From CAYUNT01 sp964446285 (GTDB lineage Bacteria; Sumerlaeota; Sumerlaeia; SLMS01; CAYUNT01): a stretch of 45,431 nt of DNA. A program made the position numbers and the translations under genes. Of the stretch, positions 1-13,000 are shown one piece after another. Location of the stretch: assembly GCA_964446285.1 (NCBI GenBank), contig CAYUNT010000009.1, forward strand, positions 1-45,431, read 5' to 3'. Under the pieces are notes generated by a model that saw only the letters and a list, made by a program, of their open reading frames with translations, had not been told where the DNA came from and searched no databases. Each line of letters opens with the position of its first letter. Position 1 is the stretch's first letter.

Positions 1-449
1 CCGCCCCTGCCCGCCGCTCCGGGACGCCCCCCGGCCGGAGCGACAGGGAGATTGTTAGGACAAAATGACACACTAACCAAACAGTTGTCGCATCCATGAG
101 ACACAACCCCCGCAAAACACACCACGCCAGGGGGGTGACGGATTAGGGATAATCAAAGATTGACAAGCAACACAATTGCGTCGTAATCAACTCTAGTAGG
201 AAGGTGTGTTTTCATTCCGCTTTATGGAGCGGCGATTTATGTTTCGGCCTTGTGAAAACCCGGAATTAAACTGGGTGTGAAAAAAGGCTATCGGATGCCG
301 GACATGCGAAGGCAAGGCATATTGCGTGGAGCGATGGTTGAGGTTATTGGCAGATGCGCAATTTGCTGAAACGGGATGGCATTTATGGGCAGGAATGCCT
401 GACAAGTATTTTCCCTGCCTTTAATCATATTTGAAAGGGAGTGCGACCG
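1..449. other. Intergenic / upstream region without a recognised gene
   Basis: No convincing coding frame is visible. Positions 16-22 and 35-41 form a perfect 7-bp GC-rich inverted repeat with a 12-nt loop, but no T-run follows it. A perfect TTGACA hexamer lies at 160-165; the best -10 candidate about 18 nt later (TAATCA) is poor. The segment most likely holds the promoter and leader of the exported-protein locus that begins at 450, because a good ribosome binding site (AAAGGGAG) immediately precedes that gene. Confidence 0.5.
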
Positions 450-1898
450 ATGACAGCGCGTAACTCTATCAACTTCAACCATTTTACAAGCGGATGCGCA
501 ATGGCGCTGGGAGTGATGTATTTCCTTGCGCTTGGGGTTCCGGCTCTGGCAGAGGGGGTGACCCTCATTATGCACGGTTGGAATGTAGCGTCTGGCGAGC
601 CATCCTGGACGGGCGCCATGCAAAATGCCATCCGCGACGCCCGCCTGAGCGGCGATGAGAACTTTGGAACCATTACAGTCACTGGCAGCAAAGGCGCGCT
701 AACGGCCACCTGCAATCCTTGGAACACGCTGCTGCCCTCTTCTTCCACCGGTGAAATTGTGATCCGCGTGGACTGGTCGGCCGTAGCCAACCACCTTACT
801 TCCGGAGTTTCGGCGCAGGAAGTGGCCGCGGTCATTGCTCCGAAAATCTATCAGGCCCAAGGCACTTCGCGCCCGTTGTGCGAGTTGCCCATTCACCTGA
901 TCGGCCACAGCCGCGGCGGCGGCATGGTCTGCGAAATCGCGCGCCTGCTCGGACTCCAGGGGATCGACGTGGATCAGGTCACACCGCTTGATCCCCATCC
1001 GTTGACCGCATCGGATCCGCAGCCCATTTTCCCTCTGCCCGCCGTCATTGATACGCCCGTGGCCGTGTATGAAAACGTGCTTTTTATTGATAATTACTGG
1101 CAAAACATCTCGTATCCTCAGGGCCAGTCTATCGCCGGAGCCTATAACCGGCAATGGACAAGCCTTGCGGGTGGCTATCACAATCATAGCAACTCCGTTT
1201 ACAGCAGCATCGGCGACCACCTGAACATATACCTTCAGTATATGGGCACGGTTGATCTTGCGACGCCAATCAACGACGGAGAGGCCACGCTGGGTTCCAC
1301 AGAGCGCGCCGCCTGGTTCAACACCTACGAAACCGACAGCGGCACGGCCGGGCAAAAAACGGGTTTTTATTACAGCCGGATTGGCGGGCGCGCCAATCGC
1401 CTCTCGGCCGACACGCCCGTCTCGGGTGGCGATCAAGTGAAAGACGGCTATAACAACAACGTCTTGCTGGGTGGCGATGGAGCGCGTTCTTCGCTAAGCT
1501 GGACCAGCGCCGTCTGGCCCAATGTTCTCACGCTCGATGTATTGCGCGGGTCAGCAGTTTTGGGACCCGGCACGGTGGGGGTGTCTATTGGCGAAACGCT
1601 GGACCTGCGCTACACGTATCGGGATTATGACAGCGCCTCCGATGTAACATTCTATGTAGATCAGGACCGCAATCCATACAACGGCAACAACTTGGCGACA
1701 ATAACGACAAAAAGTCACGCGGCCACCGGTTCGTCGATTGCCCAGTCAATTGCCTCGTGGAACACAACCGGCCTGTCGCCCAGCGGCATGTTTTATGTCT
1801 ATGCGAAGATTACCGACGGCCCCCGGACGCGGTATATGTATGCGGCGCCTTCCTTCCAAGACATAACGACCAGGGTCCAGGAGTGGAACGTGTATTAA
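450..1898 (+). CDS. Secreted lipase-like alpha/beta hydrolase
   Basis: A 482-residue exported protein. Residues 1-35 form a signal peptide ending in ALA-EG. A beta strand with MHGWN (41-45) precedes the nucleophile elbow GHSRGG, with Ser154 as the likely nucleophile. The acid may be Asp181 in TPLDPHP, and the His may lie in GGYHNHS (His244 or His246). This order fits lipase/esterase-fold hydrolases; the substrate cannot be told. Roughly residues 290-482 look like a beta-sandwich tail with a DQDRNPYNGN motif of the kind seen in large exported proteins. The ATG at 450 is preferred over the in-frame GTG at 441 because AAAGGGAG sits at the right distance from it. It is the first of four exported proteins on this strand, with 127 nt to the next. 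The hydrolase call is solid; any toxin or effector role is inference. Confidence 0.8.
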   Translation: MTARNSINFNHFTSGCAMALGVMYFLALGVPALAEGVTLIMHGWNVASGEPSWTGAMQNAIRDARLSGDENFGTITVTGSKGALTATCNPWNTLLPSSSTGEIVIRVDWSAVANHLTSGVSAQEVAAVIAPKIYQAQGTSRPLCELPIHLIGHSRGGGMVCEIARLLGLQGIDVDQVTPLDPHPLTASDPQPIFPLPAVIDTPVAVYENVLFIDNYWQNISYPQGQSIAGAYNRQWTSLAGGYHNHSNSVYSSIGDHLNIYLQYMGTVDLATPINDGEATLGSTERAAWFNTYETDSGTAGQKTGFYYSRIGGRANRLSADTPVSGGDQVKDGYNNNVLLGGDGARSSLSWTSAVWPNVLTLDVLRGSAVLGPGTVGVSIGETLDLRYTYRDYDSASDVTFYVDQDRNPYNGNNLATITTKSHAATGSSIAQSIASWNTTGLSPSGMFYVYAKITDGPRTRYMYAAPSFQDITTRVQEWNVY

Positions 1899-2025
1899 TT
1901 CCTCAATCCCTCAAAAATCAGGTCTCCGTTGGCTGGCGTGAGAAGAATCCCGGGCAGGGTATCCTGGTCATTGGGGGGCGGCCGAGAACATCCGAACATT
2001 TTCATTTCAATAGGAGAATACCGCC

Positions 2026-3888
2026 ATGCGTTTTCGCATTAGTTTGGCGCTGTTATGGATTTTGGCCCTGGGTATGGCGATTCCGCGCCACGGGTGGAGT
2101 CAATGGCTGCAGCAGGAATTCGTCCTCCATCCAGGCTGGAATTCCATATTTATCGAGATGCAGCCGGATCCGAAGGAATGCGATGCGCAATTCGCGGGCC
2201 TGCCCGTGGAAGGGGTCTGGTATTACAATAGCCGCGTGCCAACGAAGCAGTTTTATGACGATCCGGCGAAAATGGTGCTCAGCCGTCCGGAATGGATGGC
2301 GTATTATCCTCCCTCCAGCCCGATGCGCGATGCCACGGACCTGTATTATCTTTTGGGAGGCCGGGCGTATCTTATCAAACTCGGGGGCACCCAAGACGTT
2401 GTCTGGCGCCCGACCGGGCGCGTGTCTGGCAACACAATCGACTGGATTTCGGGCGCGAGAAATTTCGCGGGATTTTGCGTGGATGAGGCTCTTGCGCCCG
2501 CATTCGCGGACTTTTTCGCTCCTTCGCCGGCCTTGGCGGGGCAGCCGGTTCACCGCCTGAGCGCGCTCACGGGAAAATGGGAGCAGGCCAATCCGAATAC
2601 AGCGAAAATGCGCCGCGGAGAAGCCTTTTGGATTTTCGCCAATGGCAAGCCTGATTTCCAAGGCCCGCTTCGCGTGCGCAGCCAGCTGGGCGATGGCCTG
2701 GAATTTGGCAGCAAAACCGTGGAAATTGACCTCGAAATTACCAATCTCGCGGCGCAAAAACGCACGGTCACCTTCCGGTTGATTCCCTCGGCGGACGCGC
2801 CCACCACCACCTCGCCCAAGGTTGCCGGGCCGGTCCCCTTATCGTATTTTCAAATGGATATTCAGGCCCAGCAGATCGGATGGATACCCTTGCCGGATTC
2901 CCTTGGCGTCGAAGTCGAAAGCGGCCAGACGCGCACGGTGCGTTTTATGGTCCGGCGCAAGGACTTGGCTGCGCCCGCGCCTGAAAGCGGGATCAATCCA
3001 TTATATCAATCGCTATTGCGAATTTCCGACGGCGCCGGTTCGCTTTGCATTCTTCCCGTCAGCACCCGCGGATTCGGGGTGGGCGTCATGTCCCCCCATC
3101 CCAACATGCCCTATTCGCTGCGAATGGGTTTGTGGGTGGGAACGGCGCAAGTGAACGGGGTTTGCGAAGTCAACAACATCGACGACCGCCTGTCTCCCAC
3201 GGCCGTGTCCAGCCCATTCAGTTTTCCCCTGCTGATTCATGCTGACCTGAATTGGAACGTGCAGCTGCTGAGCGAAGTGTTTGTCATGAGCAAACCAGCC
3301 GGTGCCAAATCCGCCCCCAAAGCCCAAAAGAACACCCAAGACATCAATCCATCTCAACTGGTTCTTCTGACCGACCGGTCGCTGATTTCGCAATATGAGG
3401 GCGTGGTTTCTTCGGGGCAGGAATTGGTCGGGCGGCGGTTCAGCTCCGCGGCATTTGGAACTTCCCCCCCCAATGCCACGCAAAGCGCCAAGTATCATTC
3501 CACGCTGAATTCGACTCAATTCCCCGTTGTGATGAGCGCGGACATCAATGCAACCTCTCCGACTGTCACCTGCACGATTGTCACAGATTATGACGATCCC
3601 TTGAACCCCTTCAAACATAAATACCATCCCGACCATGACAATCTTTCCGAGCGATTTGATGCCCTGCTGGAGGAAGGAAGAGAATCCTACCAGATCACGC
3701 GAGTCATCTCGCTGGAATTCACTCCTCAGGACCCGTTCGGGCGCGCTTCGCTTGCCGGGTGGGGTGATACGATTGTCGGGGGGAAATACACAGAAACCGT
3801 GACGGGCATTCATCGCTATCCGATCCGCTCATCGGGATACTTCATGCTCAATTATATCCTCGGCACCACAACGCTTAACGATCAGTAG
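2026..3888 (+). CDS. Exported protein of unknown function, 620 aa
   Basis: Residues 1-26 form a clear signal peptide (hydrophobic LALLWILALGMAI, then SQW). The mature N-terminus starts with a beta-rich segment (LHPGWNSIFIEMQP). Similar 'HPGWN' openings occur, to my recollection, in exported proteins next to giant LamG proteins of PVC-type bacteria, but I cannot name a family. No catalytic motif, transmembrane helix or repeat is visible. The start is supported by TAGGAG ending about 9 nt before the ATG. It sits between the lipase-like gene and the giant gene (161 nt to the giant's chosen start), so a role linked to the giant protein, such as export partner or surface anchor, is plausible but unproven. 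Confidence 0.75.
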   Translation: MRFRISLALLWILALGMAIPRHGWSQWLQQEFVLHPGWNSIFIEMQPDPKECDAQFAGLPVEGVWYYNSRVPTKQFYDDPAKMVLSRPEWMAYYPPSSPMRDATDLYYLLGGRAYLIKLGGTQDVVWRPTGRVSGNTIDWISGARNFAGFCVDEALAPAFADFFAPSPALAGQPVHRLSALTGKWEQANPNTAKMRRGEAFWIFANGKPDFQGPLRVRSQLGDGLEFGSKTVEIDLEITNLAAQKRTVTFRLIPSADAPTTTSPKVAGPVPLSYFQMDIQAQQIGWIPLPDSLGVEVESGQTRTVRFMVRRKDLAAPAPESGINPLYQSLLRISDGAGSLCILPVSTRGFGVGVMSPHPNMPYSLRMGLWVGTAQVNGVCEVNNIDDRLSPTAVSSPFSFPLLIHADLNWNVQLLSEVFVMSKPAGAKSAPKAQKNTQDINPSQLVLLTDRSLISQYEGVVSSGQELVGRRFSSAAFGTSPPNATQSAKYHSTLNSTQFPVVMSADINATSPTVTCTIVTDYDDPLNPFKHKYHPDHDNLSERFDALLEEGRESYQITRVISLEFTPQDPFGRASLAGWGDTIVGGKYTETVTGIHRYPIRSSGYFMLNYILGTTTLNDQ

Positions 3889-4049
3889 AACGCGGATGGA
3901 GCAAAAAGGCAAATCCGCTGAGAGCCACGTTTTCGCCATTTCCTTCACTTTTCCCCAGTTCGCGTTCTGCCTTGTATTTTTTCCCCTGTTTCCGTCTTCT
4001 CCTGACTTACGCGAAACAAATCATTTTAAAGACCGAAAGGGCCGCTCTC

Positions 4050-7000
4050 ATGTCATTCAAGAAATTTTCCCCCAATGGCGTGGTGGATAGCACCGAACAA
4101 TCTGGCATGGAGACGCGGCGCGCCGGGGTTCGATGGGCAGGGGCGGTTTTGCTACTGCTGCCCGCAATAGTCTTTGCTGCCCAGATGCCGCTGGCTCCCG
4201 GCCTGGAGGGCGAACTCGCTGGGCCGCAGGGGGGAGAAGGGGGCATTCAAACCGCCTCGATTGAAATGCCCTCGGGCAAGCCGCCATTCACCATGTATCA
4301 GAGGCCCTATTTGTATATGCTGCAAAATCTGGATTTGGCAGAGGACACAGCGGCTGGCTTCGCGGAACTCAACAAACTGGTGTATTTTGCCTTTTTCACC
4401 GAACAGGGAACCATGCAACTGCGCCAAACCGACGGAACGCGCAATGCAACCGCTCTGATCAAGGAATTCGCGGGGGGAAATCCGGAAACGCTGACTGTGT
4501 ATAATAACGCCCTGTATCTGGCTGCCGATGGCGGCGACGGCAAAAGCGTTGAATTATGGAAGTCCACAGGAACCGCCGCGGGAACGGTTTTGTTGAAAGA
4601 CATTCATTCGGGAACCGCCGGCTCCTGGCCCGAAGATTTTTTCCTTTGGGGCGGCAAACTCTGTTTTACAGCCGATGACGGGTCCGGGCGCCAGATTTGG
4701 AGCACGGACGGCACGGTGGGCGGAACCGCGAAACTGGCCACTGTGCCCGCGTTCACCGGATCGCCCGATCCGTTGATTACCAGCCTCACCGATGGCGGGG
4801 CGCTCTTCTATTTCATCGCCAGCGAAGGCGCAAGCGGGCGCGAACTATGGAAAAGCAACGGCACGTCCGCAGGAACCACGCTCTTAAAGGACTTGGATGG
4901 AACTCACGACGATCTTTGGTGGGGCGGGCGGGCGCTGCGCCTGGATGGCGTGAACGACTATGCGCAAACCAGCGCCACCCCGGCGATTGATATTCACAAT
5001 CAATCCTTTTCGTGGGAACTGTGGGCGCGATGCGAGTCCACGCAGGAATCTCAGATTCTGTATCAAGGCGATCTCCAATCCGCAGGCGGGCTTTCGATTA
5101 GCATGTCCGCAGCGGGCATAGCGCGCTTTGGTTTTGGGCAGGATTCACTTGCATATTCCAATTCCAGCGGCTGGCCAGACACATGGCATCACTGGGCGGG
5201 GACATTCGACTCCGCCAGCAAGGCGCTCACGCTCTACATGGATGGAACCAAAGTGGCCGAAAGCACCGCCGCCGCCGCGTATGCGGGAACGGGAATCATC
5301 ACCGTGGGCGCTGCTCATGGAAATGCGCCTTTCAAGGGATGGATAGATGAAGTGCGAATCTGGAACGTGGCGCGAACCGCTCCGCAAATCGCGGCTTCCT
5401 ATGCCAAACGCATGAGCGGGAGCGAATCGGGGCTGGTGGCCTGCTGGCGTTTTGACCGTGTGGAAGACCTCGGAGCAGGGGCGGCAGGGCGCAATGATGC
5501 CCGCGATTTCTCGGCCACGGGCGCGCATCTGGACCTTGCGCGCCGCGCACATCTGGAACCTTTGATCCCGCTTCATTTCATCAATGGCGCGCTCTATTTC
5601 GCCATGGACGACGCCAAACTGGGTGTTGGCCCCTGGAAAAGCGACGGAACGGCCGATGGCACGGCGGCCATGGTCACCGACGTTGCCGGCCACCCGACCA
5701 TTGTTCCGGAAATCTACGCCGCAACCGTGCTGGCCTCTGATGCTTTGCAAGGATTGATGCAAAAACTCGGCGCGGGCCAGACGGGCGAATTCACGCCGCT
5801 TAGCGCCTCGGGAACCGGCGCGCTTCATTTTGCCGAGTCCATGACGCAAACCCCCAGCGGATTTCTGCTGGTCAATCAGGTGGATATTAGCGGCATGCAC
5901 GCCTCGCGCGTCATCAAGAGGTTTGATCCGGACACGGGAGAGTATAAAGACACAATTATCACGTCTCCCGCCCAGGGGCAGCCGGGCTATTTCTCGCACG
6001 GCGGAATCGTCGCAGGCCCCGAAGTCTCGCCCAACACCCGCCTCTATGTCGCCTCCGGTGCGAAAGTGGAGCGATACAATCTGGAAACCAATGCCTATCT
6101 CGACACATTTGCCTCGCTAACCGGGTCGCATGATCTCCGCGGACTGGCCTTTTCTCCGGTGGGAAGCAAAGACCTGTTTGCCTGCGATCAGACTGACCGG
6201 CTGATTTACCGGTTTAATGGCGCGACAGGAGCGGCCCAACTGCCTTCCGCCATGCACGCATGGAAAGCGCAGGACATTGGCTCCTGCCCCCTGGAAGGTT
6301 CCACCCAGTTCCAAAACGGACAGGTAATCATCAATGCGTCCGGAAAAGACATTTGGTATAACAACGACCAGTTCCACTTTTTCTTCACCGAGGTGAACAA
6401 CTTTGGAAGCATCACAGCGCGGGTGGATTCGGTAACCAATGTTGGCTCGGATGGCTGGCAAAAAGCCGGCATTATGCTGCGCCACTCGCTGGCCGATTCT
6501 TCCCAAAACCACTTTTTGGAAGTATCGCCCAATGGAAATGTTGGCTGGCAACACCGCATGAATGAGGGGCACAGCGCCGCTACTTTGCACACCTTTGCCC
6601 CCGCGCAAGGCCCCACATGGGTTCGCTTGACGATGGGAAGCGATAATTCAGTCAGCGCCTATGCTTCCACGGATGGAGTGCACTGGACCTCAGGCGGATC
6701 AGTAAAGCCCGTAGTTTGGGGGGATCCGGTTTATGTCGGCCTGGCGGTAACGGCGCATCTGGATACGGCGGTTCAGACAACAGCGGCTTTCAGCAACATC
6801 TCGCTGACTGGATTCAATCCCTCTTTCTCGAGCAATTTCACTGCCGCGCCCGTGGATGTCGCCATGACCTCCGCCGGAGACGCCATCGCGGTGGGAACCC
6901 AGAGCGCAGGAGTTCAGTTCGACGGCGTGGATGATTATATCAGTGTCGCGGCTAACAATCCGCTGAAAATCACAGAAGATTTGACACTGGAAGCCTGGAT

Positions 7001-10000
7001 TTACATGGACCGCAATGACGTGATGCATCGGATTCTCAACTCCGGCTCTCACATTTATGATTTGAAAGTATTTAGTGGGGGAGATGTGGCCTTTTTTCAC
7101 AATGTCGGCGGTTCCAGCGATTTTGTGAAGACATTTGACACCAACCTCCAGGCAGGCCGGTGGTATCATCTGGCGCTTGTGCGGACCGCAAGCACCAGGT
7201 CGCTCAGTTTGTATGTAAACGGACGCCTGTTTCAGGCTGTGGATCAGGCTTACACAGGCTCTGTGGTCACAACGGGGGATGGTTCGCTGTATTTTGGCTG
7301 CATGGAGAATCACAATGGTGAATTCTGGCATGGGCGATTGCGCGATATTCGCATCTGGAATGCCGCGCGTTCCGCAAGCAGTATTCAAATGGGAATGAAC
7401 TATCGCTATGCTGGAAACGAAACCAATCTGGTGGGATACTGGCCGCTGGATGATGGAACCAGCACGCAAGCGACCGACCTGACTACAAATCACAATCACG
7501 GAACATTGACAAACAGTCCCACTTGGTCCACGCAAGGCAGCATCGCCCGAATTACCCCAGATACAAATCAGGTTTTCCCCATCTTCACAGCCGATTTGGT
7601 TCAGCCGAACGGTGTGGCCCTGGACCCCAACCAAACACGCGCTTCTGTGGCAGACGTCAGCCGGGGAGTGTTCACGTATGACTATATGACGGCGGCACAG
7701 ATTGATGGCGTCTCGATTCCGTTTCAAAAAGCCCTCAAAGCAAATCCAGATACCTATGGGGGCGCTGGATGGGCCACAAAGGGTCTGTTCCTGGATTCGT
7801 ATAAGGAAAGCGGCTTTGTATTCGAAGGATGGTTTTACTTCGATTCCTTTGTTGTCGGGGATGTTTTGTTTTCCATGAGGGAACTGCCGTCCCTTAATGA
7901 AGTCAGCGCATCAGTAAACAGCACAAACGGTATTGTTATTTTTGAAATACACCCTTACAGCGGTGTTTATTGCTGGATAAAATCCCCTGCCCCTGTTCCG
8001 CTGCATCAATGGGTTCACTTGGCGTTCCGATGGACCGGCCACGGAACGCAACAGTTTGGTATGCTTAAAAATGGCGCCGTTTGGTGGGAACAGCCGGATC
8101 AGGTGAACACTCTGGATATTGTGCATGCCTCGAATCAATTGTTTAGTATTGGCAATGCCAGCCGCGGCCAACAGACATACGGATTTCATGGCAGCATGGA
8201 TGAAATTCGCTTTTGGAGTGTGAGCCGCACGAACGAACAGATTCAGCAGGGAATGAATGCTCCTCTGTCCGCCCCCCAAACCGGTCTGCGGGGATACTGG
8301 CGGTTCGACAAACTGGAATCTCTGGGAATAGGCGATCCCGGCATCAATGACGTTCGCGATTATTCGGGCAATGGATTCCACCTCGAGTTGTCCTCGGGTG
8401 CGTCGCTTGGCGCGCCATCCAGTTTGGCGGGTCTTCCTGCTTATATTCCCGGCGATTTGTGGGTTCTAAACGCGCCGGGCTTCCCCGCCTATCCCGCTGA
8501 ATTCACTCCGCTGGGCAATTCGATATTCTTTGCCGCGGAAGCACCGGCTTTGGGACGCGAATTGTGGACAATCACACAAGGCGATTCCGCCCCCAAAATT
8601 CATGTCTTCCAGGATCTTAATAAGGGGACATTCAGTTCGGCGCCGCGCGGCTTGAAGGAAATGAGCGGTTCGCTTTTATTTAGCGCCGATGACGGGCACT
8701 TGGGGCATGAACCCTGGATGACGGACGAAACGCCCGATACACTTCGGATTCTTCGCGATATTTGCCCGGGAAGCGCAGGCTCTTCCTCGGAAAATATACG
8801 CCGCCTGGGCAATTTCGCCTACTTTGCCGCTGCTGATGGAGCGCACGGGATCGAACCTTGGGCCAGCGATGGCACAAACGAGGGAACGGTTCCGTTTGGG
8901 GTCATCCGCGGAACCCCGCCCGGTTCGTATCCGCGCGATTACGCCTTGGCCGGCAACCATATTTTCTTTTCGGCCAATGACGGGGTTCATGGCCGGGAAA
9001 TCTGGACCGATGGCCGCTTGGGAATGACGCCGGTGGATCATGCCTTCCTGTCTTCCGCGAGACTATCTCAGGAAATCACGGGAGACCTTTTCGGCCATGC
9101 TCTTTCCGGAGTGGGCGATATAAACGGCGATGGATATGAGGATTTTTGCATTGCCGCTCCCAATGCATCCACCGCCAACGGGGATCAATCAGGCCAATGT
9201 TTAGTGTTCTTTGGCGCGGTCGGCGGCCCCCCGCGCGATGCGCAAGGCAATCTGGACAAGTCAAAGGCGCTGACCATTCTCGGCCCCGCCGCTGGCGATC
9301 AGGCCGGAATGAGCGTTTCAGGGGCGGGCGACTTCAATGGCGACGGCTATTCGGACCTTCTCATCGGCGTCTCGTATGCCGACACGGCAAATGTGGCGCA
9401 AAATCACGGAGAAGTTATGGTTGTTCTGGGCAAGAGCAGCCTCACACCTGGGACAACTCTGAACCTGGCATCCTTCTCCGCGGCAGATGGCGTTCGCATC
9501 ACAGGATTCGACAGCGATAACAATTTTACAGGATGCAGCGTCTCGGGCGTGGGAAATCTTGACGGGGATTTCAACGCGGCGACCGGCATTGGAATCGACG
9601 ACATCGCCATTGGGGCCTGGGGGCGCTCTCAGAAATCCGGAGAGGCTTACTTGGTCTATGGAAGCACCAATCCAGGGGAGTCCATGGATTTGAAGCAGAT
9701 GAGCAATCTGGTGGTTCGGATTACCGGGACGTCGTTGAACTACAAGAATCTGGGCAGCAGCATAAGCGGCGCGGGCGATGTCAACGGCGATGGCTACCCT
9801 GATGTGCTCCTCCAGGCGGATTCTCACAACCTCAGCGGCGTGCTTGGCGCGGAACAGGTGGATCAGGCCGCCGTGTTCCTCATCTACAGTCCCAAGGCCT
9901 ATTTGGGTAAGGATTTTCCAGATGAGGCATTGGACCTTTCGCAAGCGTCAACGCCGGGAAATGCAATTCAATGGGTGAAAATAACAGGCGCCATGCCGAT

Positions 10001-13000
10001 GCCCGATGACAATGAGCATTCCGGGACCATGGTAACTGCGGCGGGTGATTTCAACCGCGATGGATATGATGATATTTTAATCGGCTCCCCCGGCACAAAT
10101 GTCGATGGAATTCCATACGCCGGCGAGGCCTATCTTGTGTATGGTTCCCCTCTTGCGCTGGGAAAAAATGGAATTTTGGACCTTCCCAATATGGCAGTGG
10201 AACTGGATGTCAATGGAGACGGCAACCGCGATGGGACTATTATCCAAGGCCCCCTGACCTTTCCCTCGTCCGGGCCTTTATTCAATTCCGCCTTTTTGGG
10301 CATGAGCGTGTCGGGCGCAGGAGACATCAACTGGGATGGTTTCGCCGATATCCTAATAGGCGCGCCAGGATTGAGTTTCCAGGGGGTTGGGCCGGGAGCG
10401 GCCAGATGCTCGAATGCAGGCGCTGTTTTTGTTGTGTATGGCACGGCGGCAAATAGCTTGGGAACCAATGGGATTTTGCGGTTGTGCGAAGCGCCTTCCT
10501 CGGCGGTCTCGTGCGTAATTGGCAGGCAGGACCAAGCCACGCTGGGATGGTGCATTTCGAGCGCGGGGGATGCCAATGGCGACGGTGTGGCGGACATTCT
10601 GCTGGGCGCTCCGGCGCAAGGCACATTGCCCATGCCGGGCGAAGCCTGGATGCTAGTCGGAAAGAAAGCCTCCAATATCACCACACGAGCGTATATCAAC
10701 TATATCGCAGCCGGCCAGGACCAGAACAACACCATCATAGAAATTGCGCCAAGGGGCGACGGGATGGTTCAGGACGGGTCGCATTGTTTCCCGTTCTCGC
10801 GGGTCACGTTGCAATTCACAGGCGGCGCCTCCCCGAGCACAACCCGTCCGGCCAGCATGCAGGTGATCCGCACCCGCAATGTTCCACCAGAACCCCCTCC
10901 CGGGAAAAATTGGATTCCCGCGGGGGTTCATTGGAATATCAACACGCAGCGCGAGGCCAAAACCGACCTGTTGCCCAAGGCTTCCTCCACAATTACCTTC
11001 CAGTATCTGGAAAGCGAAGTCGAGGGGCTGGATATAACGCGCCTGCAAATCTGCCAGACCAAAGACTTCACGGCGACCGCCCAATCCTGCTGGCGTCCGC
11101 TGCCAACCACTGTAAACACGCAAAAGCGCACAGTGACAGTGACGCGCGAGCACGCAAAAGGCTGCATGGAAAAGGACATCGACGGCACGTATGGGCTGTT
11201 CGACATCGAGGAAACCTACGAGCTGGGCCAGCAAGTGGCAATTCCATGCGATGTGGATTTTTCCAAAATGAGTCCGGGCGGCCCGGAAGTTACTTACGAC
11301 CTGTTCACAACCATCACACTCCCCATGTCGGGGGGAAATCGTATTTCCGCCGCCTTCTGGCATCAGGGGTTCAATACGCTGTATGCCACTGCGCCCTCCG
11401 AGCGCGTAATCGTCACCTGGAAAGACGACAAGGCGAACCTGGTGGCCCAGCAGTTGCTCCGATTTGTATGGCCCCCCGAGGAAAAAATTCAGACTTTCGT
11501 CAAAGGAATTCCCTCCGTGGACCTGACCGAAAGCGGGCGATTCGCCACCATCAGCTGGCGAGTCGAGGACAGCACGCTGCAATTGAACGAGGATTTATTG
11601 ACATCGCAGCGCAAGTTTAATGTGACGGGCGGTGCGGGGCGCTGCCTGCTGATGCTGAACACAGGAGGCAACATCAACCTTTCGCCCGTGTATTTCCTGC
11701 CGGTCCGCGTAATTCTCTGGAACCAAAGCCCATATTTCCTGGACAATCAGCCGCATTACATCAGCAAGGAAATTCTCGATAAAAACTACCACGATGACGG
11801 CGTGGGGGCGCCCTATATTTTCTTCTGGCAAAAGGCTTACTATAACGCCGATCCGGGCTATTACGAACTGGCGGAAGATAACACCGGCCCAACGCGCAAT
11901 GGCCCTGTGATTCCGGTCAATGAAGATTTGAACTATGCCTGCCCTGACTGCGAAGAGGATGACATGGTGGTTGTCTTTTATCAAAAAGCCCGCCATTTGC
12001 TTGAGGGCGCCAGCCAGAAGATTTCTCCGAGCAACATGCCCTGGGGATGGAAACCGGTCCGCTATATCTGCACCTTTGATCCGGATGCGCCCAAAATCAT
12101 CATCGCCTCGACCAATGGCACGGGAGACCTTGCCAATTACAAAAATCCCAGTGTTTATCGCCAGCCTGATGCGACCAAACCAGGATTCAATCCGAATGAG
12201 GAACATGCGTTCGAATTGGCCAATGTGGTATATGCGCTGCGCAATGATCTCAACTATATCGCGGATATTCCCAACGGCCCCAAGAAAACCTCGCTGCCCT
12301 ATACGCTTATCAGCTACACCGACCTGGCGTCGGGAAATCCGGCCATGCTGGCCTTCAAGGTCGAGGTGGAAGGCGACGGATATACGCTGGATTACACGGG
12401 GGATGTCGGCTCGCTGATTCAAGCGCCCATGCCGTTATCCATTCTGCTGCCCAGCGCGAATTACTGCCCCAACACGGGCAACGCTCTCGCCCCCACCGGC
12501 TCTTATGACGCCACCGCGCGCGTAGTTTCCGATAAGGAAGACCGCGCCGTGGTTTATGAGGATAAAAACCACCAGCACTGGGTTTCCGCCGCCCGCTCTG
12601 ACGGCGGGGTGGCCATGCTCGTCATGCGCTATTTCTATCCGGTCCAGCCAGGCTTTGACTTCCCCAATGATGCCAACCCGCCGGGAGTTGGCGCCTGCGT
12701 TCCCTGGCTTGATAAATGGGCCGAGGCCAATCAGAACGACTCCGACCACTCCGTTCCGGACAGCGGCGTTCCGGCCAATGTTACTTACCATGTGGCCTGG
12801 CCCGAAGACGCGCCGGAATTGCGATTGGGCGAAACCCTTGTGAAACCCAAATATGGACTGCCGGATATTGCCGACCAGGTCTCGGTCCGCGTGATTTATC
12901 AGCAATCCAACTATGTTTCATCCGCTCGCGCCAGCGTGGAACTTGGCGATGCCACGCGGCGGATTGGCGTGCCTCTGGATTGGGCTGTCACGGATATTCC

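Noticed and set aside
16..41. Terminator at the window start
   Set aside because: A 7-bp GC stem is present, but there is no T-run and no visible upstream gene.
160..189. Sigma-70 promoter before the lipase-like gene
   Set aside because: TTGACA is perfect but the matching -10 (TAATCA) is poor and lies about 260 nt from the start codon.
699..1436. 245-residue antisense frame in the lipase-like gene
   Set aside because: The sense strand has a signal peptide, a GHSRG elbow and a ribosome site; the antisense product has none.
3892..3918. Attenuator hairpin between the 620-aa gene and the giant
   Set aside because: GCGGAT/ATCCGC is only a 6-bp stem with a 15-nt loop and no terminating T-run next to it.
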